From Sclerotinia nivalis (taxonomy: Eukaryota; Ascomycota; Leotiomycetes; Helotiales; Sclerotiniaceae), in the NCBI GenBank assembly GCA_029531795.1, contig JAPEIS010000001.1, positions 7,192,001 to 7,256,000 on the forward strand: 64,000 bases of DNA, in the 5' to 3' direction. Position 1 is the first letter of the stretch, and each line of letters begins with the position of its first letter. The notes under the pieces are model-generated. The model had not been told where the DNA came from, did not search any database, and worked only from the letters and a program-made list of their open reading frames with translations. Below are positions 34,015-45,033 of this stretch, in pieces. The position numbers and the translations under genes were made by a program.

Positions 34015-35208
34015 GGGAGAAAGAGGAGGATTTGAGAGGGATGTTGTACATATTGGGATTGTGTAATGCGAAAGAAAAGTCGTAGGGTATTGTACATCAA
34101 TTTTGGGATATCACTGGGTTCTTGGAATTTTATTGGTTGCATTGCATCGGATGGCAAGTTGGATAAAGATAGATACAGTGTGTATTTTGCATTATTCGGA
34201 TACATAAGGGGATCGGGACTGGGGAGGGGACGAAGTATCATACTAACTTAATCCGAAGTAATCGTAAATATGATCTTGATATCCCAGATTGTTTTGAAGT
34301 TTTCTCGTGAAAAGAAAAGAAAAGAATGAAAGAATGAGAGAATTAGGTTATTGCTTGTATAGTGCAAGCGTCAAGATCTGGAGATCGAGATATGGTCGGT
34401 ATGTATTCGTATTCCCCTGAAAGAACCCCTTGTGAGAGTTGTGAATAAAATTTATGCATAAGAGAAGTGCAACTAATCCATAATCCAGCTGACTAATCTT
34501 TATTTTCTCAGAGTAGAGTTAACTCTTTGATAATTAGACCGTACCTCATTATCCATCCGTATGTACCAAATCTACCTAGTAACTACACTTACCCTTTGAA
34601 TTTCAACCTTTCAACCTTTCAATTTCTTTCAACCACCTTCTATTTATATCTAGGTATCGAAATTTAAATATAATACCTGTCGAATATCTACTGAGTATCT
34701 ATCGAATACCTAGATTACCTATATATTTTCTTTACTACTAGGTAGATTTATAAAGGATAAATATTTGTTTGGTTGTTCAATGAGGAGAAAGCTAAGGTAG
34801 TAGATAGTATCTACTGGTAGTATCTAGTAAGATCTTATCTGGTATCTAGTTAGGTGTTTGAATTGGTGTTTGCATTGGTATTTGAACGGACAAAGAATTC
34901 GAATTCGAATTCGAAGGCTTGGGGAATATTCTCCTTTTTTCTAGTTTTTTCTTTTTTTTGGGGGGTGAAGTTCTTTGTTTGCTTGATATTCTTGGGGTTT
35001 AGATTTTGATTTTTAAATTTGTACAAATTTTTTGGAATTTGAATTTGAATTTAAGAGGTAGAGGCTGAGAAGAGATAGAGACAGAGATAGAGAAGAGTTT
35101 TGATATTTTGAGAGATTGAGAGATTGGATACCTACCTATAAAAGGGGGTGTATCTTTGGTTTGAGTACAGTTTATGGTTTTTTACCTGCTACACTTCCAT
35201 CCGCCAAA
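34015..35208. promoter_or_regulatory. Long AT-rich upstream region of the 35.2 kb gene
   Basis: 1.2 kb without a gene. It contains many CTAGGTA/TACCTAG motifs (34572, 34649, 34708, 34737) and three and a half tandem GAATTC units at 34895-34914, then purine-rich GAGATAGAGA runs near 35070-35125. It looks like a promoter with an extended leader. Binding factors are unknown. Confidence 0.45.
34895..34914. repeat. Tandem GAATTC microsatellite
   Basis: Three full palindromic GAATTC units plus a partial one, about 295 bases before the start codon at 35209. Each unit is a palindrome, so the tract could extrude or serve as a repeated site, but no function is shown. Confidence 0.8.
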
Positions 35209-36153
35209 ATGTCAAAGTTCAAGACAGCAACAAAATCAAAGGCTAAACCAAAATCCATCAAGGAAAAGAGCAAACTTCGATCAACTTTAACACGAGCCAG
35301 CGATAAACATCCTGTTCACAAACATCCAGATCCATCCAAAACCAAAGCCAAAAATCCAATTATCATAGATTTAACATCATCATCTCCTCCTCCTACAAAA
35401 AGAACCACCGCAACCCCCAAAAGAATTACCTTACCATCATCTAGCGAAAGATCACTTGGTATTCATTCTCCAATTACTCGATCACTTTCTCTCTCTTTGG
35501 CTAGACCTTCCAGCGTTCCGAATCCTCCAAAACCTACTCAACCTCCGGAATATTACATTCAACCAATTCATATTCGAGATATTACTCCTGGGACGGTGGT
35601 TTGGCTTCCTTCGAAAGTGGATATTGTACATAATGCTTTTGTGGATCCTAAGTTACATGTAAATGCTTTTGATCATCCGGCTGTTATTATAAGTATGCCG
35701 AATCCGTTGAATATTTTCTCGGTGGTTGAGATTGCTATTGTAAGTTTTCCCGCAATTTCCCTATACACCCTTTTAACACACAATCGCGTCCTTTTTCCAT
35801 TCCCTGACTGTTGCACATCTCTAACATACCTCCAGATGACATCCCTAGGTTCACGAACCCTCCACGAAACCAAAAAACTCGGACATCGTGATCTCCTCTT
35901 CCGAGTTCGCACAACCCAACTCCCCAGTGCAAAAGTAGATATTACATTCAAAAATGCAAAGGGGATGAAAGGGAAATATAGTTTTGTCAATTGTCGCGAG
36001 ACTTGGCGGGTGCAAATTGGTACGTTGGGGTTTTATGCGAGGGGGAGGGGAAAGGTGGGAAGGGAGGTGGATTGGTTGTGTTTGACTACGGCTAGTTTGG
36101 AGAAATTGAGGGCGAGTATTGGGAGTGGGAGTGGGAAGGGGTTGTGGGGTTGA
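35209..36153 (+). CDS. Uncharacterised fungal protein with SUMO-interaction-like motif
   Basis: Two exons, 35209-35739 and 35836-36153, give 282 residues. The 96-base intron has no in-frame stop, but it has a GTAAGT donor and a CCTCCAG acceptor. Removing it joins VVEIAI to MTSLGS. The ATG at 35209 (CAAAATGTC) is preferred over an upstream in-frame ATG at 35116. The first 130 residues are basic and disordered and contain NPIIIDLTSSSP, a textbook hydrophobic SUMO-interaction motif followed by serines. The C-terminal part is folded: IRDITPGTVVWLPSK, FDHPAVIISMP, GHRDLLFRVR. It resembles conserved hypothetical fungal proteins I cannot name. The basic tail and the motif suggest nuclear function; this is inference. 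Confidence 0.72.
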   Translation: MSKFKTATKSKAKPKSIKEKSKLRSTLTRASDKHPVHKHPDPSKTKAKNPIIIDLTSSSPPPTKRTTATPKRITLPSSSERSLGIHSPITRSLSLSLARPSSVPNPPKPTQPPEYYIQPIHIRDITPGTVVWLPSKVDIVHNAFVDPKLHVNAFDHPAVIISMPNPLNIFSVVEIAIVSFPAISLYTLLTHNRVLFPFPDCCTSLTYLQMTSLGSRTLHETKKLGHRDLLFRVRTTQLPSAKVDITFKNAKGMKGKYSFVNCRETWRVQIGTLGFYARGRGKVGREVDWLCLTTASLEKLRASIGSGSGKGLWG

Positions 36154-37442
36154 AGGTGGATGTGGATATGGATGTGGTTTGGATGCTGGGGATTTGTGGT
36201 TGGGGGTTTTGGTGTGAGATAGGGAACCTTGATTGGTTTAATCCTTCTCCGTTCATTCATCCCAGGCCCTAAAAACCCCTAGGATTCACTACCATCTGGA
36301 TCAAACATCCAACCGATGGTGCGCAAACAACGAACCAATGTCTGGTATCCAACACACACCATACCGTGACAAAACAACAAAACCTCTCTATCTCCACACA
36401 ATTACCTTTAATAAAAACCAATCACGCGACATAAATATCCGGAACACCTATCCAACGCCATTCCCCACTCAACACAACGCAAACCCCTATTTTTCAGAGC
36501 CGAGGTGGCCAATATAGCACCCACCACATCAAGAGTTCGCAAGATCATTTAACGCACATTCGATGATTCTGCGGTATGGAAGTCCGCATGTCCACTGATG
36601 AGTAAAGGGGATCGCAAAATGGTAGGGAGGAATTGTTTATGAGATGTTGGGGTATACCTTCGTCTCTATCTCTAGCAAGATTGGATGTGATGGGTAGGAT
36701 CTATAGATATAGATGTATCTTAGATAGTAGAGAGAGTATTAGAATATGCAATGTAAGATCTTGAGACTTATATTGCTTAATACAGAATACACAAGAGGAC
36801 GAAAGACGGATAACTTTCTAGTACTATATTGATAAGTCTTTCGATATTGTGAGAAAGTTGGATATTGAAGCCAAATACACAGCTAGTTCATAGTCAAAAG
36901 GTTATATAATCCTTCGTAATTAGATATATAAGGAAAAAGCTTCATTTTTCCCCTCTGGAATAATCAATCATTTTCCATTAATCTTTTTGTATACTAATTA
37001 TATATAATCCAATTCATTATTAGTTCTATTAATTATACTATTTGAAATCTTTACAATGTAATCTAATCAGTTTTTATTCCCATTCTCTTTTGCAGCATGC
37101 AATCGGGACGCATATATCTCGACCTACCTCTTTTACAATATGAATATAGAATCTATTTGAAAATCACTTCTCGTTCGTTTCTCTTTATTGGATGAGCGGG
37201 TACTCGCAGCTGTATCTTATGTTATGCTAATCATGCTAATGAATTTTTTTTCGCTGATTTATAGGTTTTTCGATGCTCTACATGGATTATGGTTATTTTC
37301 TCTGTTCTATAATTGCATGGTCACAAAAAAGTGTAAATGTAAAAACTCAACTCAACAGCAACAAAAATAAATCGAAACTCAATGCAAACTAAAATACCCA
37401 CAGTACGAAACCTGACAACTCACGCTCCCCAAACAAAACACC
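36154..37442. other. Intergenic region, very AT-rich in the second half
   Basis: 3' flanks of two convergent genes. 36780-37080 is strongly AT-rich (TATATAATCC, ATTAATTATAC). No supported coding frame. A low-complexity proline frame at 37382-37570 is a shadow of the gene on the other strand. Confidence 0.55.
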
Positions 37443-39104
37443 TCAAGGCCACAACCCCCTCTCCCATTCCTGCCCCCTCCCCGCATCCCCAAAAACCACA
37501 CTCAGTCCATAAGCCCCCCTTCCACCCACCCCTCCACCCACCCCCTTCGCCCCCGCCGCCCCATCCCTAAAACTCTGAAACCCACCCCCACCATACCCAC
37601 CCACGGGACCCCACCTCATCCCCGCATCCGCGCCATTCCGATCTCTGACCACATCCCCCCTATCAAAAGTAAAATCGCTACCTTGGGGAATCCACGTTCC
37701 ATTTCCCCAGACAATATGTCTACGAAGAGCTATATTCCACGAATAAGAGGATTCGAGCGTGCCGCCGAAGATGGAGGATTTGAGGAGGACTTCGTGGTTT
37801 ACTAATGCGCGTTGTGGGGCAGAGAGCGTGAGGTAGGTGGTTAGGTGGTTGGGGTGGAGGGATAGCAGGGTGTGGGCTGTGGCGACGTGGATATCGTATG
37901 TAGTGTATTTGTGAGCGAGGGAGGTGAAATGATTGATGTCGTTTTCGGAGGTGCAGACCAGGTAGATTACGCGGAGTTTATTGTGTTTACATGCTTGAAG
38001 GTAATTTTGGGTTTGTTTTTCGAAACTCGTCCAATTTGCTGCTTTGGCGTCGGGACCGGTGCGGAGATGTGCGCCGTAGTACTTGTTTTCTTGGATTCCT
38101 TCGCTGGCGTTGTATCGGAGATTGTATTTTCGGGATAAGGCGTAAAGGACTGTTGAGGCGAGAGTGCGAATTTCGAGATTAGGACGGATTATTCGCCCGA
38201 ATTGAGCTACGAAGTCCGAATCATCGTGATTTAATGGCCAATGTAGTAATGATTCTTTGATGGTCACTCGCATAGGTTGTTTTTCTGAGAACTTGGTATT
38301 TGTCTTATTAAGCCAGTTTGTAAAATCTTTGGCCCATGTGCCGGGCTTTGCGAGGAGAGATTCAAATGGTTCTTCTAGCTTTTCTGAAGATAATGAACCT
38401 GGGTCAAGGGGGTGTGGATCTTGTGTGCTAGGGACTGTATATAAGTCGTTGACGTGAGGAATGAATTTGATGCGAGGACAAGCTTCACTTAAAGATTCTT
38501 TAGGGAAATCGAGATCGAAAAGATGTGAGAATGGGACATGCGCTGTGTTGTCCTTTTCTTTTCTGCTTTCTAATTCGGTATTCAGCTCTGGATCTGGTGT
38601 GTTTGGACTGTCATTCTGGGGTATCCAAAGTTTAAGTTCTGGAATGACAATTGATGTTGCTGAAAAGTTAGCAGGTGAACGAAGAGGGCATGAGTCAATA
38701 GAAGTACCTCCTGCTTCAATGGCATAGCGAAAACAATTCAGCAATATATTTCGAATATTTGCAACTCCTCCATATGGTGCTTCGCATTGAAATATTAAAC
38801 CTTCTCTCCATTTTATGTTTTCACAGAGTTCAATTAGAGACGAATCATCGAAAGGTCCATCGATATCTGTGCGAAGAGCTTTCTGAATGAAGACTCCTTT
38901 CTTCCCTGAGACTGCGATTTGAATTGTCTCATGGTAATCTTGATCTGAGAAGATATACCAACCAAGGCTAATTGTAGCAATGAAGATCAAACCTAACTTG
39001 AATAATTGAGTTGTTTGCTGTGGCAAGACCATTTTCATCAATCGCCAGACTTTGAAGGAAATAGGATTAAGAAATGTATCAGGTGGAATGGACAGAGCGA
39101 TCAT
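37443..39104 (-). CDS. Type II membrane O-fucosyltransferase-like glycosyltransferase
   Basis: Single exon, 553 residues from ATG 39104; other in-frame Met codons at residues 23 and 25 could also start it. A membrane anchor at about 35-52 (LFKLGLIFIATISLGWYIF) places the rest in the Golgi lumen or outside. The luminal part has an N-terminal block CEAPYGGVANIRNILLNCFR and AIEAGGTSIDSC, then PMRVTIKESLLHWPL, then NKYYGAHLRTGPDA. The His-Leu-Arg in the last block resembles the HxR motif of GDP-fucose-using fold enzymes. CTSENDINHFT and ALVNHEVLLKSSIFGGTLESSYSWN resemble the donor-side region. The C-terminus is Gly-rich and GC-rich, unlike the rest. The donor sugar is unknown and the assignment is by motif only. 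Confidence 0.65.
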   Translation of the reverse strand: MIALSIPPDTFLNPISFKVWRLMKMVLPQQTTQLFKLGLIFIATISLGWYIFSDQDYHETIQIAVSGKKGVFIQKALRTDIDGPFDDSSLIELCENIKWREGLIFQCEAPYGGVANIRNILLNCFRYAIEAGGTSIDSCPLRSPANFSATSIVIPELKLWIPQNDSPNTPDPELNTELESRKEKDNTAHVPFSHLFDLDFPKESLSEACPRIKFIPHVNDLYTVPSTQDPHPLDPGSLSSEKLEEPFESLLAKPGTWAKDFTNWLNKTNTKFSEKQPMRVTIKESLLHWPLNHDDSDFVAQFGRIIRPNLEIRTLASTVLYALSRKYNLRYNASEGIQENKYYGAHLRTGPDAKAANWTSFEKQTQNYLQACKHNKLRVIYLVCTSENDINHFTSLAHKYTTYDIHVATAHTLLSLHPNHLTTYLTLSAPQRALVNHEVLLKSSIFGGTLESSYSWNIALRRHIVWGNGTWIPQGSDFTFDRGDVVRDRNGADAGMRWGPVGGYGGGGFQSFRDGAAGAKGVGGGVGGRGAYGLSVVFGDAGRGQEWERGLWP

Positions 39105-40257
39105 TAACACGTTACCATGATATTACCCCTTACATGTTAGTTCAAATGTCTCGGATAGTGGCTGTATCTATGTGGCGCACATATATGAAGCTGTTCATAT
39201 GCCATTAAAGTAAGCCTCTCTTGCTGCTTTCATAAGACCTAAAGCTCTTAGGAAATACGAGGAAAATCAAAAGAAAGAAAAAAGTATAGATATGTTGAAG
39301 GTGTCGGATACAAAATATCACGTGGATAATGAACTCAGAAACCCTTCCAATTATTTGCAAGCTCGGCCAGACGCATCGAGGGGTAAAGCTTGGTACTAGA
39401 GGAATAGACGCGATTGTATGCATATCAACAAATAAACGATTAAACCAAAGAATCCGAGTAGCGCAATGTAGAGCAACAGATGCGAACGCGATTAAAGAAG
39501 GAAATCAACGACATCATCACTTAGTACCGCAAAACACAAACATTTCCATGATGCCATCCATTCCACTCCCAATCCACCTTGCGCCAAACCTTTTCATCCA
39601 AAAACACTGACAGGGATAATAACAGAATCTGGGGCTCTTCATTTGTACTCCGTAAATCTCTCTGTCATCCCGTGTTCTTATTCTTCTTCGAGATGCTTGT
39701 TTTGTCGTTCATGCATAAACCATGAATACGAGTACACACCGTACATTCTAAGAAGTGCCGAAACGGAGTTATTTATTCTAGAAGTTGATATATCGCACTG
39801 GCGGTGTAGCTAGCTTCAGCCTTTTTCTTAGTATCATCATGATAATAATATGAGAGGTTGAAAGTAAGAATTTGATGAAAATGAAAATGAAAAGCTAGAG
39901 GGAGAACGTGGAAATTCCATCCATGCAAAAAAGAAGTTGGGCCGTAATTTTCTAAAAGTAGTAGAAGTACTACCTATGTAGGTAGGTATACAAAACATGT
40001 CCGCGGTCATAATAGAAGCCATGCATAAAATACTTTATGCATGGCGGCATTTGTAGTAAAATGGACCGATGTAGTATTGCATGATGGGAAATATAAATGG
40101 TGGATTTTTCATCCAATTATTTTATCTGAAAAATCCCCAAAAATCCGAAAGAAACATGGCCACAAACGCCAAAATGACGCGTGAGATATTAGTGTTGATA
40201 TTAAGCGACGCGTCTTTTGGGTGGGGTGGACCACAAAAAGAGAAAGAAAAACAAGAA

Positions 40258-40375
40258 GTGAGTGAAGAGTGAAGAAAGAGAAGAAAGAAGAGAAGAGAGA
40301 AAAGCAGAGAAGAAAGAAAAGAAGAAAAGAGAAGAAAGAAGAGAAGAGAAAAGTGAAATGAAATGAAATGAAATA
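40258..40375 (+). repeat. Polypurine (GA-rich) tract ending in GAAAT units
   Basis: About 115 bases almost purely of A and G on the plus strand (AGAAGAAAGAAGAGAAGAG and variants), ending with three or four GAAAT units. The strand asymmetry is complete apart from scattered T and C. Such tracts can form triplex DNA or act as nucleosome-free promoter elements. Confidence 0.85.
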
Positions 40376-40637
40376 TGGGTGCAGGAAGGATCTTTTGAAA
40401 TTTGATTCAAGCTTCATATTTGAACTCGAAGCGATTCTTCCAATGATAGATAATGATGATGAAGTTTCAATTCTTTTGATTATTTATTCTATTTTCTTTT
40501 CAATCTATACCTTTACATTTGCCTCCGATCAAGCTTCAGGCTAAAGAGATTTTCCCGTTTTTCCTTAATTGACATTTTGGCCCTCCCATCTTTTATCTTA
40601 TCCCATGATTTTCATGCCTCTTATTGTGGGGTTAGCA

Positions 40638-40692
40638 CTCACGATACAGATACACTCACGATACAGATACACGCACGATACACTGATACGGG
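40638..40692 (+). repeat. Tandem CACGATACAGATACA-type repeat
   Basis: Three imperfect units of a CACGATACAGATACACT motif follow one another in intergenic DNA. Slippage is the simple explanation. Confidence 0.75.
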
Positions 40693-40975
40693 CCAGTAGA
40701 TAAAGTAGCTTGGATAGGAAGATAAACCTTGGAAGCAACAGAAGCTTCAAAGTACAAAAGAGAAACGTCACTTATCTCGGAGCATTGGCCAACGTCGTCC
40801 CACTACTTTTCAAACCTGCAGGTCCAGACCTCCACTTGGAGCTTTCAAAATTCTTTACTGCATACCACACCTCTGTACATATTACATACAGTTACATACA
40901 GTTACATACTCCGTACATACGTTCTACTGCGACTCGTTGGATCTCCTGCACTCATGCTGCGTGTCCTGTACCTGG

Positions 40976-41012
40976 TGTAAGCCTGGTGCAAGCCTGGTGC
41001 AAGCCTGTAACT
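40976..41012 (+). repeat. Three tandem AAGCCTGGTGC units
   Basis: An 11-base unit is repeated three times with one base difference, plus a partial fourth copy. Intergenic. Confidence 0.8.
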
Positions 41013-41325
41013 AACTGTCAAATATCCACCCTTGACGGACAACAGATGATAATATATCATCTAAATCCTTACCAATGCAACGAATGTGCTTTGCAGATGG
41101 ATGTGCAACTATCCAATTCTAGACATTCTAATCATTTCTAGTGAATTCACTAATGCAACATTGTGGACCATTGCCAACTTTTCAACTTCTCAGACTAATA
41201 CTTTGAATTGAAACCTTTTCCTAAAAGAGTATCAGAAACAACGGATTTTTTGCCCACAGGACATTTGGAAGAACTCAAAGAGAGCTAGCTATCCCTACAT
41301 CTTGCCCGTTCATCTGAATTCTACT

Positions 41326-41423
41326 TGGTTCAACTAGGTAGTAGTTGTACTCATACAGTCCGTTCATATTTAACTGGTTCAACTAGGTAGTACTTGTACT
41401 CATACAGTCCGTTCATATTTAAC
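41326..41423 (+). repeat. Tandem duplication of a 49-base unit
   Basis: Two copies, 41326-41374 and 41375-41423, start GGTTCAACTAGGTAGTA and differ at about one internal base and the last base. Near identity shows a recent duplication. Each copy carries a CTAGGTAG motif of the kind scattered in other intergenic regions here. Confidence 0.9.
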
Positions 41424-41550
41424 AAATTGAATTTAACCTTTTTTTTTTCCTTTCTAAAGAGGCGCTTCTAGCTATTTTGGTGTGAAAAAGCATCCGAGCG
41501 TAAACTTCTCAATTCATCTGTTATTAATTTATATCGATCTGCAAATTTTA

Positions 41551-42996
41551 ATGAATGAAAGCTAAACTCAAAAAAGATTGAATAACAACCAATCAATCAA
41601 CACAATTAATTCAATCTTGACGCGCCAAACCTCAATTTTACCCACCGCCCACTTTCTTCCCGATCCACTTTCCACTCGCTTCACTTTCAATTCAATTCAA
41701 TTCCCACTACTACGAACCTACACCAACCTACACCACCTTTCGCTCCTTCCCGCCGCACTTGCCTTGCAAATAATACTTACTACACCACACTACACTACCC
41801 TTCCTCTCAAAAGCTTCCTCATTATTCTACCTTTCTTCTACGACCATCTACTTTAGTTGAATCTATCAACAAGTCTCTCGTAAGACACAATCAACTCCTT
41901 CCCTTCCCTACCCATCGCATTTCCTCCACCCCTTGGCAAACAATAGTCATCCAAATACCGTATCGCATCGCATCGCATCGCAAACCCGACATTAGAGGGG
42001 CAGATATCCTAATCAAGATACCTCATTGTCTGGGTCATTTCATTCATACAATTTCGCTCAATTGTATCTCTTGCGCCTTGAGTACAACTGGTTACAATAT
42101 CCCATTTGGCAGACGTGCGCCATTTCACAAATACAACATACAACAACACTACATTTGTCCTCCTTCACGATCTGCGACATCAACCCACCACCACACTCTT
42201 TTATTTCACTACGTCGTCTCTCGCTCGGATTTCTTTTACTCGTTCCGCTGCTAGAGCATTCGATCATCCGATATAATAATTCCAAGACGAAAATCGAATC
42301 GTACGAATGCGACAATAATTCGAAGGGTGAATATACGAGAAGGTTCAATCGCGACGATACGCGCGCAAAAGTCAATAAATCAAACATCCAGAGCACGGCC
42401 ACAATCAATCTCCACAAAGGATTTATCTAACGATACGCCGGGACCCTCGTCAAATCGACTGGCTCAAAAATAGTTGCTTTCCTTACCTTACCTGGGAGTA
42501 CCGAGTTGTAACTGGGGATTCAATTTCTGATTCGTTCAGGTCTACCATACAAATCACATCCTAGCTATTGATTCGACTCTCCAAGACTATCAACCTAAAA
42601 TTGTTCATGCAGGGCATCCATACACCAGTCTATATTCAGAGGGAATTTTCCGAACTACCTTATTAATTGGGTCTGTTGATGTTGTGAGATCAATTCAAAC
42701 TGCAAATTGATCTGAATATATTCACTTTGCTCATCCCAAATAATCGAACGACTTTCATTTCCTTGGATCACTCAACAAAACGTTCATTTCTGGATTTCTT
42801 TTTTGCAACCCACTTTCTTTCACAATCTTTTCAAAACTTCCAAATCTCTCCACCATACTCAATATTCTGTAATTCAAAAATTGCATTGCAACGAGTGAGA
42901 TTTGCTTCCGCCGCATTGCACAAGGTCATAAATTTCAATTTCTTCGAGTTACACCTTTCAATCGAGCTTCAGACGCGTCCATTAAAGTCAAACACG
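41551..42996 (+). promoter_or_regulatory. Probable long 5' leader with upstream ATGs
   Basis: About 1.4 kb of pyrimidine- and AC-rich DNA leads into the start at 42997. It contains several short upstream frames: ATG AAT GAA AGC TAA near 41551, a 19-codon frame from 42607 and ATG TTG TGA near 42679. The frame of the main gene is open from 42727 without an ATG. A CGCAT microsatellite lies near 41964-41982. Transcript start is not known, so leader length is inference. Confidence 0.45.
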
Positions 42997-45033
42997 ATGT
43001 CAGATCAACATGAAAATGGGTCAACTACCCTTCCTCGGGGTTTCCGCTTTCATCACAGTGAAGGAGACCAACCGACTACCCCGGAGCCATTCAACCCTGT
43101 TGATTCCGAGGGTCCACCTTCTCCACCCCGCCCGAATCGTTTAAAGGTCAGACGACGAAATGTGTCTAACTTTCAAGCACCAACCGAACATTTTCTCGCT
43201 TCTGTTGCAGCTGCAGATATCCCTATCCCTACAATTGAGAAGCCACAAATAGATCCCCACGTATCGTCAGATTGCGATATGCCAGACCGAGGCCCACTTT
43301 CAATCACTACATCTTTCTTGGCTCCGCATACATACAATTCAAGATTCGCATCACCTCCGAAAACTCCAATACCTTCTTTGACCATGGAAGAAACCAACTT
43401 TGAACGTCCAGATTGGACAATGGGAACCTCATCATCAAATGAACTTGATATTGAACGACCAAGATCTGCCGCATCTCATAGTTCTGAAGATTCATTTTAC
43501 AGTGAAAGTCATCTCTCTAGGTACTCTGAAGATGGTAGTTGTACCAGTCCTGAGTCCGATTGCGCTGATCCATTCTCATTTCCATCATATTCCAAAGCCA
43601 AGGGCAAGAAGCTCAGTGATGAAGCCACCCAATCCCATGATACCGTTCTCAACGCAAAGCTTCGTCGCAAGACTAGAAAGGATGCACCTTGGACTTCGGC
43701 CATGAGTGCACATTTATGGTCGGTCTATTTACTTTACCTCCAAGATCCAGTTGTCACACCATTTCGGATTGGAGCTAGCTCTGTGCCTCCTGAAGGCGTA
43801 TGTCATCGTGTTGCTCGACAAGCAAAGAAGAGTTGGAAAGGCCCCAAAGGAATTTACAGTACCAAAACTTCCAATCACACATCACGTGCGGGATCTTGTG
43901 AACACGGCGGCATTGCAACTCCAACTGAAGATCAACCACGAACATACACGCAATGGCCCCACAGAAGTTCGGCCACCAGAGCACATCTTCGTGAGCTTTG
44001 CAAGACTAAGGATACTAGCGCCGTACAGCGACATATGCATCTTCAATCTCGGAGTCCTACACCTTTCACACAACATAATGCTCGTTCACGATTCCGAACT
44101 CCCGAGCCACAAACATCTGCTCCTACTTCTTTCAGTACCACAGATATCTCACTATCGTTAACGACGAGTACATCTGAAACCATGCAACCAAATGGACCTC
44201 TAGCTCAACTTGCGACTACGAAAGAATCTACCATTTCTAGACCACGCAAATCTGTTTATCAACCTAGGGGATGGACTAGATCTCGTTCTACAAATTTGAG
44301 CTTGGATGATTCCACAAGCCGCACTCTCGGATCACCATTTATGGCTCGAACCTATGGACCTAGTTCAACTATGGATGGAGCATTTGATGAGCCTCGTTCT
44401 TCCACTCTTCGAGTTCATCCTGATACGTTATCAGGTCCAGGGCCTGTACCTTGTCTTCGATCACCACTTCAATTTGATCGTCCCCGGTCTTTTAATAACA
44501 AGGAACATAAGAGACGGGTTCAAAATCATTTCGAGAATCTCAATTCTGGTGGTGCCGTCCTGAAACCTAATAGCATGAATGAACAGATATACGGTATGCC
44601 TCTATCAGGAAACCAACAACGACGAGTCCGAACTAGAGCATTCACCATTGGTGATGACTTACTTAGAAATCGTATGCCAGGATTGTTTCAACCTCTCCCA
44701 TCAGAACCTGAAAAGACAGGCCTTGTTCCTGATATCAGCCCCTCACCAGCACGTCAATCAAAGCTACTTCCATCGGCCACATTTGACGTCCCACGTTTAC
44801 GGTCACCTTTTATGGAGAAACCAAGCAATACATTTCCTCGAAGACTTTTTCATGATCAAAAGGAACCTGTTGGACACTCTGGGGTAGCAACCATGCATCA
44901 AACACGTCGCTCTATAGATTCTTCTGATTTTGGTGAAAGACCTTCACTTCAATCAAGACTTTCTCGGCTCGATTCTAGGCTTGCCGAAATTAGAGAAAGG
45001 GAAAATGGATATCGAAATCAAGATGGCTTATGA
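42997..45033 (+). CDS. Disordered, possibly DNA-binding regulatory protein
   Basis: Single exon, 678 residues from ATG 42997 (ACACGATGTC). Most is disordered, Ser/Pro/Arg-rich with many SP, TP and RxxS sites (SPPRPNR, KTPIPSL, RSRSPTPF-like). One short ordered block at about residues 230-287 reads KDAPWTSAMSAHLW, YLLYLQDPVVTPFRIG, PEGVCHRVARQAKKSWKG. The Trp spacing and basic end resemble a helix-turn-helix or Myb-like fold, but I cannot assign a named family. The C-terminus is helical (RLSRLDSRLAEIRERE). The long leader and many phosphosite-like motifs suggest a regulated nuclear factor. This is inference. Confidence 0.75.
   Translation: MSDQHENGSTTLPRGFRFHHSEGDQPTTPEPFNPVDSEGPPSPPRPNRLKVRRRNVSNFQAPTEHFLASVAAADIPIPTIEKPQIDPHVSSDCDMPDRGPLSITTSFLAPHTYNSRFASPPKTPIPSLTMEETNFERPDWTMGTSSSNELDIERPRSAASHSSEDSFYSESHLSRYSEDGSCTSPESDCADPFSFPSYSKAKGKKLSDEATQSHDTVLNAKLRRKTRKDAPWTSAMSAHLWSVYLLYLQDPVVTPFRIGASSVPPEGVCHRVARQAKKSWKGPKGIYSTKTSNHTSRAGSCEHGGIATPTEDQPRTYTQWPHRSSATRAHLRELCKTKDTSAVQRHMHLQSRSPTPFTQHNARSRFRTPEPQTSAPTSFSTTDISLSLTTSTSETMQPNGPLAQLATTKESTISRPRKSVYQPRGWTRSRSTNLSLDDSTSRTLGSPFMARTYGPSSTMDGAFDEPRSSTLRVHPDTLSGPGPVPCLRSPLQFDRPRSFNNKEHKRRVQNHFENLNSGGAVLKPNSMNEQIYGMPLSGNQQRRVRTRAFTIGDDLLRNRMPGLFQPLPSEPEKTGLVPDISPSPARQSKLLPSATFDVPRLRSPFMEKPSNTFPRRLFHDQKEPVGHSGVATMHQTRRSIDSSDFGERPSLQSRLSRLDSRLAEIRERENGYRNQDGL

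Larger units (their letters stand above)
39105..41550. other. Long intergenic region with simple repeats, no supported gene
   Basis: Includes the promoter of the preceding minus-strand gene. It also holds a polypurine tract (40258-40375), CACGATACAGATACA repeats (about 40638-40690), AAGCCTGGTGC repeats (40978-41006) and a tandem 49-base duplication (41326-41423). A 143-codon frame at 40710-41141 begins with TTG and has no recognisable protein. Confidence 0.5.

Noticed and set aside
37382..37570. Pro/His-rich plus-strand frame
   Set aside because: Reverse of the Gly-rich end of the glycosyltransferase-like gene.
40710..41141. 143-codon frame next to simple repeats
   Set aside because: No ATG start, repeat-derived, and no conserved sequence.
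42727..42996. In-frame N-terminal extension of the regulatory gene
   Set aside because: There is no ATG, and the conceptual sequence is Phe/Ser-rich like translated untranslated DNA. Kept only as a question about the leader.
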